This document shows positions 1 through 6,103 of a stretch of DNA of 6,897 nucleotides, piece by piece (the first letter of the stretch is position 1; each line of letters opens with the position of its first letter). Source of the stretch: Chromatiales bacterium. Lineage in GTDB: Bacteria > Pseudomonadota > Gammaproteobacteria > Steroidobacterales > GCA-2729495. Made by a program: the position numbers and the translations under genes. Below the pieces are notes generated by a model. The model was not told the origin of the DNA, did no database searches, and was given only the letters and a program-made list of their open reading frames with translations. The DNA lies in assembly GCA_030614035.1 (NCBI GenBank), contig JAUWKW010000078.1:1-6897 (forward strand), in the 5' to 3' direction.

Positions 1-225
1 AAATTTGTTTAGCCGCTCCTTAGCGCTTTCGGCCAATTCAGCCAGAGTCGGAAGATTTACCGGGCCGAGGTCCAGCGTAGAGTAAATGTGGGGCTCCTCG
101 ACGACATAGACACAGTGAATCGATGCATCCAGATCATCAGCAAGTCTGCGTGCCCATGGCAGCGCCGCCGCTGAGAACTCGGAAAAATCGGTCGGAAATA
201 CGAGGGTTTTGATCTCTACTACCAT
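1..225 (-). CDS. Universal stress protein, UspA family (partial; C-terminus beyond left edge)
   Basis: The reverse strand reads an open frame of 75 codons from an ATG at 225-223 to the window edge, with no stop. The product starts MVVEIKTLVFPTDFSEFSAA, the classic first beta strand and loop of the Usp fold (hydrophobic strand, then P-T-D-F-S-x-x-S). The helix ALPWARRLADDL and a second strand with an HCVYVVEEP-like sequence follow, as in family members. Usp proteins are small cytoplasmic proteins, often ATP-binding, induced by starvation or other stress. The ATP-binding C-terminal G-2x-G-9x-G(S/T) motif would lie outside the window, so nucleotide binding cannot be judged. The start is well supported by a perfect AGGAGGT nine bases upstream. 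The gene is divergent from the SDR gene across a 255-bp gap. The family call is firm; the specific role is unknown. Confidence 0.88.
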   Translation of the reverse strand, partial: MVVEIKTLVFPTDFSEFSAAALPWARRLADDLDASIHCVYVVEEPHIYSTLDLGPVNLPTLAELAESAKERLNKF

Positions 226-234
226 GATCCGGTG

Positions 235-241
235 ACCTCCT
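235..241 (-). promoter_or_regulatory. Strong Shine-Dalgarno of the Usp gene
   Basis: On the minus strand these bases read AGGAGGT, a full match to the anti-SD complement. Nine bases separate it from the ATG at 225-223. It is the best ribosome binding site in the window and fixes the Usp start, suggesting efficient translation when the gene is transcribed. Confidence 0.75.
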
Positions 242-300
242 ACCTGCTCTGCCCAATTGCAGCCTATCGATGGCGCCAGGGGTCGGCAATACGGACTTCT

Positions 301-313
301 ACCAACTGTTGGT
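301..313. repeat. Perfect palindrome ACCAAC-T-GTTGGT
   Basis: The two 6-bp arms are exactly complementary around one central T. A palindrome of this size suits a dimeric regulator site, but it could also be chance. It lies about 80 bp upstream of the Usp start and 168 bp upstream of the SDR start. Confidence 0.35.
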
Positions 314-361
314 GGCCGTTTAGCGTGTGTTTTACGATCCCGGCGGCCATCGGATTTTACC

Positions 362-373
362 ACCATCGATGGT
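362..373. repeat. Perfect palindrome ACCATCGATGGT
   Basis: This is a 12-bp perfectly self-complementary sequence in the Usp/SDR intergenic region. Its outer ACCA...TGGT bases match those of the palindrome at 301-313, and the two centres are about 60 bp apart. It may be an operator half of a pair; no regulator family is recognised. Confidence 0.35.
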
Positions 374-480
374 CTTGGTTGCCGGCTGTGTCCACATAGG
401 AGATTGCAGCTGATTCGGGGCTGTTCGGGCTGCCGCAACTCTTGGCAATATGCTGGTTTTCGGGGTAGCAGGAAAAAACC

Positions 481-1278
481 ATGAACATCGTAATCACCGG
501 TAGCACCAAAGGTATCGGGCTTGGCATGGCGCGGGAATTTCTCCTGCGAAGCCACGACGTAGTGATCTCGAGTCGTCGCCCGGACGCGGTCGAACGAGTG
601 GTCGCCGAGTTGAAGGCTGCCGCACCCGATCGACGCGTCGTTGGGTGTGCCTGCGACGTGACTGACTACGGCCAGGTCGAAACGCTGTGGGATATGGCCG
701 CCGACTCACTTGGATCGGTAGATATCTGGATCAATAACGCTGGCAGGGATGCGACGAAGGTTCCGTTTTTCATGCTGCCCCGCGAAGAAATTCCCGAAAC
801 CGTCAACACCAACATGATTGGGATGATGTACTGCAACCATGTCGCCATTCCAAAAATGTACAAACAAGGTCACGGCACGATATTTAATATGGAGGGATTC
901 GGCAGTAACGGCCAAGTCCGCGTTGGCGCTGCGGTATACGGTTCAACGAAATACGCTTTGAGATACTTCACGGAATGTATGGCACTGGAGTTGAAAGATA
1001 CGCCGGTAAAGATGGGCTACCTGAGTCCGGGGATCGTGATTACCGATATGTTGATTCCGCCTCCGGAGCGGCGTGGGCGGGGATGGGAGGAGGCAAAGAA
1101 GATTCTCAACCTGCTGGCCGACAATGTTGAAACTGTAACTCCCTACCTCGTGGAAGGTATTTTGAACGTTCAAAAAAGTGGCGAAGCGGTTCGCTGGTTG
1201 ACCCCGAAGAGAATCAGACGACGAAAGCTTGAGTCATTGTTTAAGAAACGCGATGTTTTCACGCCCCTCGGGTTGTGA
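481..1278 (+). CDS. Short-chain dehydrogenase/reductase, chlorophyll b reductase-like (NYC1/NOL-like)
   Basis: The 265-residue product is a full-length classical SDR with a Rossmann fold, and should be a cytoplasmic NAD(P)-dependent oxidoreductase. The cofactor motif TGSTKGIG is at residues 6-13. Basic residues in SSRRP (30-34) after the second strand favour NADP(H). The NNAG motif is at 85-88, Asn111 is the likely structural/catalytic Asn, and YGSTK (153-157) gives catalytic Tyr153 and Lys157; Ser142 is the probable catalytic Ser. Several stretches resemble plant NYC1/NOL chlorophyll b reductases as I recall them: IFNMEGFGS before the active site, AVYGSTK, LSPGIVITDML (181-191), and the C-terminal ETVTPYLV...SGEAVRWLTPKRI region. 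Bacterial relatives need not act on chlorophyll, so the substrate is unknown. The start is supported by AGGA seven bases upstream. The gene is monocistronic here and converges with the MFS gene. Confidence 0.93.
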   Translation: MNIVITGSTKGIGLGMAREFLLRSHDVVISSRRPDAVERVVAELKAAAPDRRVVGCACDVTDYGQVETLWDMAADSLGSVDIWINNAGRDATKVPFFMLPREEIPETVNTNMIGMMYCNHVAIPKMYKQGHGTIFNMEGFGSNGQVRVGAAVYGSTKYALRYFTECMALELKDTPVKMGYLSPGIVITDMLIPPPERRGRGWEEAKKILNLLADNVETVTPYLVEGILNVQKSGEAVRWLTPKRIRRRKLESLFKKRDVFTPLGL

Positions 1279-1316
1279 GCAGCTGCGGGCCATGCTGCGC
1301 CGCCAAGCTATCGTGT

Positions 1317-2717
1317 TTATGCTCGAGCAGAAATCTCAGCCGGCATTGGGCCGGGAGCGAAGATTCGAACGGCGATGGCAATGACAAAAATGACGGCGTT
1401 GGCGGCACCTACCAAAATGAACGGCGCGGCAGGTATCCAGCTGTCAAATAGCCGGCCGCCGACAAGAGTCGATATCAGTATGCCGATGGCACCGAACAAT
1501 GCGGACATGCCGATGACTGAACCGCGCTTGGCAATCGGCGCCTCCTGACCGATCAGTGCCATCGAAGCCAATAAACAACTTACCTGTCCGATGCCGACCA
1601 GTACGAAATAGGGGTATCCAGACGGGTCCAACGGATCATCGACTAAGCCGACGCTGAGAAAGGCGGCGCCGGCGATCCCTGTGCCAATGACTACGCCGGT
1701 AACGCGATTGAGACGATCCAGCGCTGGACCCACAACAAAGGTCCACAACATTGCAGCTGTCTGCGCGATCAAAAGTAGAAACACAGCTTGCTTGCTCGCG
1801 GTAGCGGTCGTCATGCCCTGCTCGAGACCGGCCAGCGTGCCCCAGAGAATGGTAAACGTCCCCACGACAACCAGGTCGCTGCGCGCGACGAGTGCCGTCA
1901 AATAAGCCAGCATCATGCGAGGATTGCGGGCCTCCAGAAAACCGCTCTGCAGCAGTGTCGTGACTTTCGGTCGTTGTGCTTTGTGTACCGGTGTACCACC
2001 CTTTAGTCCAACCCGGTAGCAAATCGCAGCCGGCACCAGTAGCGCGGCGACCAGCCAGAACGTATAGCGCCCGGCCGTAACACTGTCAAAACCCTGTGCG
2101 ACCAACCACTCGGGCAATGGACCAAATGCCCCGTTTACGGCGATAACTCCGAGGCCATTGAACACTCCGCCGAGTGCAATCATCTTTCCGCGCGATCTTT
2201 CCAGCGGATAGTCGTTTACCAATATCGCCATCATCACGGTACCGGCAGCGACACCAATTGCGTAAATGAATCGGTAGACGAACAGTTCAGTGACGTTCGT
2301 GGCCAATGGGTAGAGTACATAGGACACTGCCATGAACAGTAAGCCGCCGATTAGTATAGGGCGCCGGCCCATCCGGTCGGACAGCACGCCAAAGCCGCCT
2401 ACCAAAACGATCGTCACCACCTCTGTCAAAAAAGCCAATCGGCCCGTCAGGTTCCCTTGTTCTTCCCGAGGTATCAGCAGAATTTCATTCAACACATAGG
2501 CCTGCCCGAAATTGACGAAGGTCAGAAAACCAATCGTCACGAATGCGACGAGCATGAAAGTACCCGCGTTCAGTCGGTTTATTCCAGGCGCCAGGTAGAT
2601 CGGTCCGAGACGATGCAACGCTTCGCTCACTAAACGGTTCTCCGGTTGTCGTGGCCAGGAGGAACGATCGCTCAGCATTATTGCCCGGTGATTGCGCTGT
2701 GCTGCCGGGTCCGGCAA
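1317..2717 (-). CDS. Major facilitator superfamily transporter, last gene of the bio block
   Basis: The 466-residue product is an inner-membrane transporter with about twelve predicted hydrophobic segments, roughly at residues 53-75, 93-113, 119-138, 144-166, 178-198, 218-236, 268-292, 308-330, 340-360, 370-390, 400-422 and 431-455. A hydrophilic central loop lies at about 237-265. The MFS signature between helices 2 and 3 is clear: GVLSDRMGRRP at 110-120. The longest frame starts at TTG 2717-2715, preceded by AGGCGG six bases upstream. An ATG at 2678-2676 (residue 14) is an alternative with a weaker SD. Either way, about 40-50 soluble residues precede the first helix. The gene begins 30 bp after the bioA stop on the same strand, so co-transcription with bioFDA is likely. 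The substrate is not evident. Export or uptake of biotin, a precursor or an unrelated compound are all possible. Confidence 0.93.
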   Translation of the reverse strand: MPDPAAQRNHRAIMLSDRSSWPRQPENRLVSEALHRLGPIYLAPGINRLNAGTFMLVAFVTIGFLTFVNFGQAYVLNEILLIPREEQGNLTGRLAFLTEVVTIVLVGGFGVLSDRMGRRPILIGGLLFMAVSYVLYPLATNVTELFVYRFIYAIGVAAGTVMMAILVNDYPLERSRGKMIALGGVFNGLGVIAVNGAFGPLPEWLVAQGFDSVTAGRYTFWLVAALLVPAAICYRVGLKGGTPVHKAQRPKVTTLLQSGFLEARNPRMMLAYLTALVARSDLVVVGTFTILWGTLAGLEQGMTTATASKQAVFLLLIAQTAAMLWTFVVGPALDRLNRVTGVVIGTGIAGAAFLSVGLVDDPLDPSGYPYFVLVGIGQVSCLLASMALIGQEAPIAKRGSVIGMSALFGAIGILISTLVGGRLFDSWIPAAPFILVGAANAVIFVIAIAVRIFAPGPMPAEISARA

Positions 2718-2747
2718 TCGTCGCCGCCTGTCGGGCGGGCCGATCAG

Positions 2748-4010
2748 TCAGATCAGATCTAGTGCCGGTCCAATTGCGGCGGTCAGTTGCGAGAGGTCCG
2801 TCGATTCAATAACGTACGGAGGCATCAGGTAAATCAAGTTGCCGAACGGCCGGATCCAGACACCGTGCTCGACAAATTGATTTTGTAGTTCGTTTGCCGG
2901 TACAGGTTGGTGGGTTTCAACGACTCCAATCGCGCCGAGCACTCGCACGTCCCGGACCATGGGGTGGTTCGTAATGGCCCGAAGTTCCCCGCGCATTTGT
3001 TCTTCCATGGCCGCAACTCGCTGCTGCCACGGACCCTCCAGTAACAGATCAATACTGGCGACAGCCACCGCGGCGGCTAGCGGGTTCGCCATGAATGTTG
3101 GGCCATGCATCAGCGCACCATCATTCGCCGATATACCAGCGCTGACTTCTTCGGTGGTCAATGTTGCCGCCATGGTCAGGTAGCCGCCGGTCATTGCTTT
3201 GCCGATGCATAGGATGTCGGGGGAAATTTCGGCATGCTCGTATCCGAACAACTTGCCCGTGCGCCCAAAACCGGTAGCGACTTCATCGAGAATCAACAGC
3301 ACATCAAATTCGCGGCACATCTCCCTGACGGCCGCCAGGTATTCGGCCGAGTAAAACCACATGCCGCCTGCGCCCTGCACGATAGGTTCCAGAATGATGG
3401 CCGCAATCTCCCGGTGGTGTCGTTCCAATAGCGAGCGAATTCCATTCACATCTTTTTCGCTAACCGGTTCGCCGAACCGACTTTCGGGGCGCGCTGCAAA
3501 CAGGTGTTGCGGCAATACTCCTTTGAACATCGTATGCATGCCGGAGACCGGATCGGTAACCGCCATTGCACCAAACGTATCGCCGTGATAACCGCCGCGA
3601 ATTGTGAGTAATCGCGATTTCCCCGTCTTTCCGGTGTTAAACCAATATTGAAGCGCCATCTTGATCGCGACTTCGATGCTGACTGATCCGGAATCGCTGA
3701 AAAAGACGTGCTGCAAGGGGTCGGACGTCATACCGATCAACTTCTTTGCCAGTTCGACTGCCGGTTCGTGGGTTAGTCCACCAAACATGACATGTGCGAC
3801 AGCATTCAGTTGTTTTTCGACGGCCGCATTCAACACTGGATGGTTGTAACCGTGAATGGCGCACCACCACGATGACATACCGTCAATCAATTCACGGCCG
3901 TCGGAGAGCCGCAGCCGGACGCCTTGGGCGGAGGCGACAGGATAAGCACACGGTGGCGAGGTCATCGACGTATATGGGTGCCAGATGTGGTTTCGGTCGT
4001 ATTCGATCAT
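2748..4010 (-). CDS. bioA: Adenosylmethionine-8-amino-7-oxononanoate aminotransferase (DAPA synthase)
   Basis: BioA is a cytoplasmic PLP enzyme that transfers an amino group, usually from S-adenosylmethionine, to KAPA to give 7,8-diaminopelargonate. The 420-residue product has the usual length and BioA-specific motifs: IWHPYTSM (9-16), SSWWCAIHGYNHP (47-59), GSVSIEVAIKMALQYW (108-123), RGGYHGDTFGAM (138-149), LDEVATGFGRTG (241-252, PLP-ring Asp242), GKAMTGG (270-276, Schiff-base Lys271), HGPTFMANP (302-310) and WIRPFGNLIYLMPPY (385-399, substrate-carboxylate Arg387). The S-V-S stretch and the WHPYTSM motif separate it from other class III aminotransferases. The ATG at 4010-4008 was chosen because it overlaps the bioD stop as TGATG and gives the family's normal N-terminus. 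An open frame extends 30 codons upstream, but that sequence is bioD coding read in another frame. No key residue is missing. Confidence 0.97.
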   Translation of the reverse strand: MIEYDRNHIWHPYTSMTSPPCAYPVASAQGVRLRLSDGRELIDGMSSWWCAIHGYNHPVLNAAVEKQLNAVAHVMFGGLTHEPAVELAKKLIGMTSDPLQHVFFSDSGSVSIEVAIKMALQYWFNTGKTGKSRLLTIRGGYHGDTFGAMAVTDPVSGMHTMFKGVLPQHLFAARPESRFGEPVSEKDVNGIRSLLERHHREIAAIILEPIVQGAGGMWFYSAEYLAAVREMCREFDVLLILDEVATGFGRTGKLFGYEHAEISPDILCIGKAMTGGYLTMAATLTTEEVSAGISANDGALMHGPTFMANPLAAAVAVASIDLLLEGPWQQRVAAMEEQMRGELRAITNHPMVRDVRVLGAIGVVETHQPVPANELQNQFVEHGVWIRPFGNLIYLMPPYVIESTDLSQLTAAIGPALDLI

Positions 4011-4012
4011 CA
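4008..4012 (-). other. bioD stop / bioA start overlap (TGATG)
   Basis: On the minus strand the bioD stop TGA (4012-4010) shares its last base with the bioA ATG (4010-4008). No strong SD precedes the ATG, so ribosomes finishing bioD probably reinitiate on bioA, linking the output of the two genes. Confidence 0.8.
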
Positions 4013-4696
4013 CGCCGCATCCAGTAGCAGTCGCAGATCGATATGCTGGGCGGCGGCCTCGGCGTGGCATGGATCGAGCAACGGGATAGTTCCGAGGCAC
4101 GGAGCATCGATGCGCTTGCGCAAGGTGGTTAAATTTTCCTGCAACGCGGGCATATCCGGCTCAATGCAATTGCCGAACCAACCGGCGAGTTTGACTCCGG
4201 AACCTTCGATCGCCGCCACGCTTAGCAAGGCGTGGTTGATGCAGCCGAGTCGCATGCCGACGACGAGGACTGCTGCTGCATCTAGTTCTGCGCAGAGATC
4301 AGCCATCGTTTCCGTGTCGTTCAAAGGTACCAACCAACCGCCGGCGCCCTCGATGATGGTGATACCGCTTGCCGTCACTTCACGGCAATGGTCAGCCAGC
4401 GTGCCGACATCCAGTGCGATCCCAGCCTGTTCCGCAGCAATGTGCGGAGCAATCGCCGGTTCCAACGCCACCGGGTTGATCTGACGGTAATCCGGGTCGC
4501 CGCTCGACGCTGCGCGCAGTTCTATTGCATCGGCATTTAACAGGCTGCGCTCACCCGGTTCACAGCCGGCCGCGACCGGCTTAATGCCAATGGCTTCGAG
4601 GCCATGCTGTCGCGCGGCTTCGAGCAACGCCGTAGCCACCAGGGTTTTGCCGACCCCGGTATCGGTGCCTGTTATAAAGAATAGCGATCCGCTCAT
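4010..4696 (-). CDS. bioD: ATP-dependent dethiobiotin synthetase
   Basis: BioD is a cytoplasmic ATPase-fold enzyme that carboxylates 7,8-diaminopelargonate with CO2 and closes the ureido ring, giving dethiobiotin. The 228-residue product matches the family length. It begins MSGSLFFITGTDTGVGKT, with the BioD form of the Walker A loop, GTDTGVGKT, at 10-18. The substrate-binding KPVAAG is at 39-44, NPVALEPAIAPHIAA at 74-88, and the EGAGG motif (Glu116 to Gly120), with WLVPL following, contacts Mg-ATP and substrate. VVGMRLGCINHALL (145-158) is the usual conserved strand and helix. The ATG at 4696-4694 overlaps the bioF stop by four bases (ATGA). A longer frame reaching to 5050 is bioF read in another frame and is discarded. 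BioD sits between the two enzymes that act immediately before it in the pathway. Confidence 0.97.
   Translation of the reverse strand: MSGSLFFITGTDTGVGKTLVATALLEAARQHGLEAIGIKPVAAGCEPGERSLLNADAIELRAASSGDPDYRQINPVALEPAIAPHIAAEQAGIALDVGTLADHCREVTASGITIIEGAGGWLVPLNDTETMADLCAELDAAAVLVVGMRLGCINHALLSVAAIEGSGVKLAGWFGNCIEPDMPALQENLTTLRKRIDAPCLGTIPLLDPCHAEAAAQHIDLRLLLDAA
4693..4696 (-). other. bioF stop / bioD start overlap (ATGA)
   Basis: On the minus strand the four bases read ATGA. They contain the bioD start (4696-4694) and the bioF stop TGA (4695-4693). Only a weak AGG lies upstream, so bioD translation probably depends on passage of ribosomes through bioF. Confidence 0.8.
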
Positions 4697-5877
4697 GCAA
4701 TTGCCTGCACGGTTGCTGCACAGGCTTCCAATGCGCCTAGCAGGTGATCGACGTCTTCTTCGCGGTGGCCGGCAGTCAGCGTGATCCGTAGGCGCGAGGA
4801 GCCGATCGGTACTGTCGGTGGCCGGATCGGTGTGACGAGGATACCAAGCTCTTCCAGTTGAGCGCTGATCGACAGCGCGGCTTGTTCCGTGCCAACCAGC
4901 ACGGGTTGAATTGGGCTTTCCGATGGCATGACAGACAATCCGATCTGCTTTGCACCCTGCCGGAATTGCTGCACGTGATCGCGCAGGCGGTCGCGTCGCC
5001 ATTCTTCGCTGCGCAAAATCTCGAGGCTGGTCAGCGTCGCCACGGCACACGACGGGGGCAAAGCAGTCGAAAAAACGTACGTACGCGCTTTCTGAATCAA
5101 GGTCTCAATCATTTCCTCGCTGCCAGCGACGAAAGCACCATGAGTACCAAAGGCCTTGCCCAGCGTGCCGACGAGAATCTGCACGTCGTCAACGCTAAAT
5201 TGTTCCCGATTCACGATGCCGCGCCCCTCGGTTCCATGTACGCCGAAGCCGTGGGCGTCGTCGATCATTATCCAGGCCCCGTGCTGATGTCCGAGCCGGA
5301 CCAAATCATTCAATAAGCACAGGTCGCCATCCATGCTAAAAGTGCCGTCGCTGACGATTAGTTTGCGCCCATCATTTTTGGCGTGTACTGCGAGCTTCGC
5401 CGACAGGTCGTCAATGTCGCAGTGATCAAACCATTGAAACTCCGCCCGACTGATCCAGCCGCCATCGAGTAGCGAAGCATGATTCAGGCGATCCTCGAAG
5501 ACGTGGTCGCCGACGCTAAGGAGTCCGTTGATAACCCCGAGATTGGCCGCGTATCCGGATGAAAACAACAGGCAGCGCGGCCGCCCGGTAAATTCCGCTA
5601 TGGCCTCTTCAAGTTCGTGATGCGGTTTTGAATGTCCGCATACCAGATGGGCTGCACCACTGCCAGCGCCCCAGTCATCGATCCCCTGTTTGAATGCAGC
5701 GCGCACGCGTGCGTCGCCGGCAAGTCCCAGGTAATCGTTGCCGCAGAAGTTCAGCAACTGTCGCCCGTCTATCTGCAGCGTGCGGCCCTGGGGGCTTTCT
5801 ACAACCCGCCGCTGCCGATAGCGGTTTTGCCGCTCGCGTTCCTGAAGGCGCTGTTCGATATCGCTAAAACCGGCCAA
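4693..5877 (-). CDS. bioF: 8-amino-7-oxononanoate synthase (KAPA synthase)
   Basis: BioF is a cytoplasmic PLP enzyme of the alpha-oxoamine synthase family. It condenses L-alanine with a pimeloyl thioester, releasing CO2, to give KAPA. The 394-residue product has the usual length. Motifs in order are: RRVVESPQG (23-31), NFCGNDYLGLA (43-53), GSGAAHLVCGHS (72-83), LFSSGYAANLGVI (104-116), LNHASLLDG (131-139, His133 stacking on PLP), SDGTFSMDGD (176-185), IDDAHGFGVHG (205-215, Asp207 and His209 region) and GTLGKAFGTHGAF (237-249, Schiff-base Lys241). The residue corresponding to initiation is TTG at 5877-5875. No ATG or GTG gives a family-like N-terminus, and an in-frame TGA at 5907-5905 limits extension. 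Only a weak GGGA lies upstream, so initiation may be inefficient. It is the first gene of the bioF-bioD-bioA-MFS block. Confidence 0.96.
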   Translation of the reverse strand: MAGFSDIEQRLQERERQNRYRQRRVVESPQGRTLQIDGRQLLNFCGNDYLGLAGDARVRAAFKQGIDDWGAGSGAAHLVCGHSKPHHELEEAIAEFTGRPRCLLFSSGYAANLGVINGLLSVGDHVFEDRLNHASLLDGGWISRAEFQWFDHCDIDDLSAKLAVHAKNDGRKLIVSDGTFSMDGDLCLLNDLVRLGHQHGAWIMIDDAHGFGVHGTEGRGIVNREQFSVDDVQILVGTLGKAFGTHGAFVAGSEEMIETLIQKARTYVFSTALPPSCAVATLTSLEILRSEEWRRDRLRDHVQQFRQGAKQIGLSVMPSESPIQPVLVGTEQAALSISAQLEELGILVTPIRPPTVPIGSSRLRITLTAGHREEDVDHLLGALEACAATVQAIA

Positions 5878-6103
5878 ATCAATCGCGTCCCGCTGCCAAT
5901 ATCTTCAAATGGTGACTCGACCAGAGGCTACCATCGGAGGCGTCAGGCATACCACATCGGGTGCCGCAACACCATTTGTCAGACAGCAGGCTTACTGACC
6001 ATCTGGTAGAGCGCCGCCGGGTAAGTCCTTGTCGGTAGCAGTAGCCCTCAGCGAGACTGCAGGCCTTAACAAAAATCGCAATTCCTGATTTGGGGATCAA
6101 AGA
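5878..6103. promoter_or_regulatory. Divergent intergenic region between bioF and the nitrilase-family gene
   Basis: This 226-bp gap should hold the promoters of the bio operon (minus) and the nitrilase-like gene (plus). It shows no recognisable BirA operator (TTGTAAACC-type arms with a spacer) and no BioR-type TTATCTATAA site. It has an interrupted inverted repeat GTCAG (5978-5982) / CTGAC (5995-5999) and a near-palindrome ACCATCTGGT (5998-6007). No confident -35/-10 pair was found by eye on either strand. The ribosome binding site of the right-hand gene is GGGGA at 6092-6096, seven bases before its ATG. Confidence 0.5.

Larger units (their letters stand above)
226..480. promoter_or_regulatory. 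Divergent intergenic region between Usp and SDR genes
   Basis: This 255-bp gap lies between two divergently transcribed genes, so it should hold both promoters. No convincing sigma-70 -35/-10 pair was found by eye. It contains two short perfect palindromes (301-313 and 362-373). The SDR ribosome binding site, AGGA at 470-473, lies seven bases before its ATG. A plus-strand frame from a TTG at 257 runs through the region and stops within the SDR start, but its product is Arg/Gly/Cys-rich and has no SD, so it is not called as a gene. Confidence 0.5.

Noticed and set aside
257..484. Plus-strand 75-codon frame upstream of and overlapping the SDR start by ATGA
   Set aside because: It starts at TTG with no SD, and the product is rich in Arg, Gly and Cys with no fold or motif. 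The SDR has its own good SD, so a coupled leader is not needed.
1279..1316. Possible bidirectional terminator between the convergent SDR and MFS genes
   Set aside because: Only a 5-bp GCAGC/GCTGC stem (1279-1283 with 1294-1298) with a 10-base loop and no T-run was seen, which is too weak to call.
4011..4100. 30-codon N-terminal extension of bioA
   Set aside because: It lies wholly inside bioD, is Arg/Pro-rich and unlike BioA N-termini; the TGATG overlap start gives the family length.
3924..4484. Plus-strand 186-codon frame antisense to bioA/bioD
   Set aside because: It has low-complexity Ser/Ala-rich composition, no recognisable domain, and lies opposite two well-supported enzymes.
4697..5050. 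118-codon N-terminal extension of bioD
   Set aside because: It is bioF sequence read in another frame; the ATG at 4696 immediately precedes the BioD Walker A region.
5074..5086. Alternating ACGTACGTACG tract
   Set aside because: It lies in conserved bioF coding sequence (RTYVFS region) and is explained by codon choice.
5879..6100. Minus-strand 73-codon frame upstream of bioF
   Set aside because: It has no recognisable domain or good SD and fills the promoter region; a leader peptide cannot be excluded but nothing supports it.
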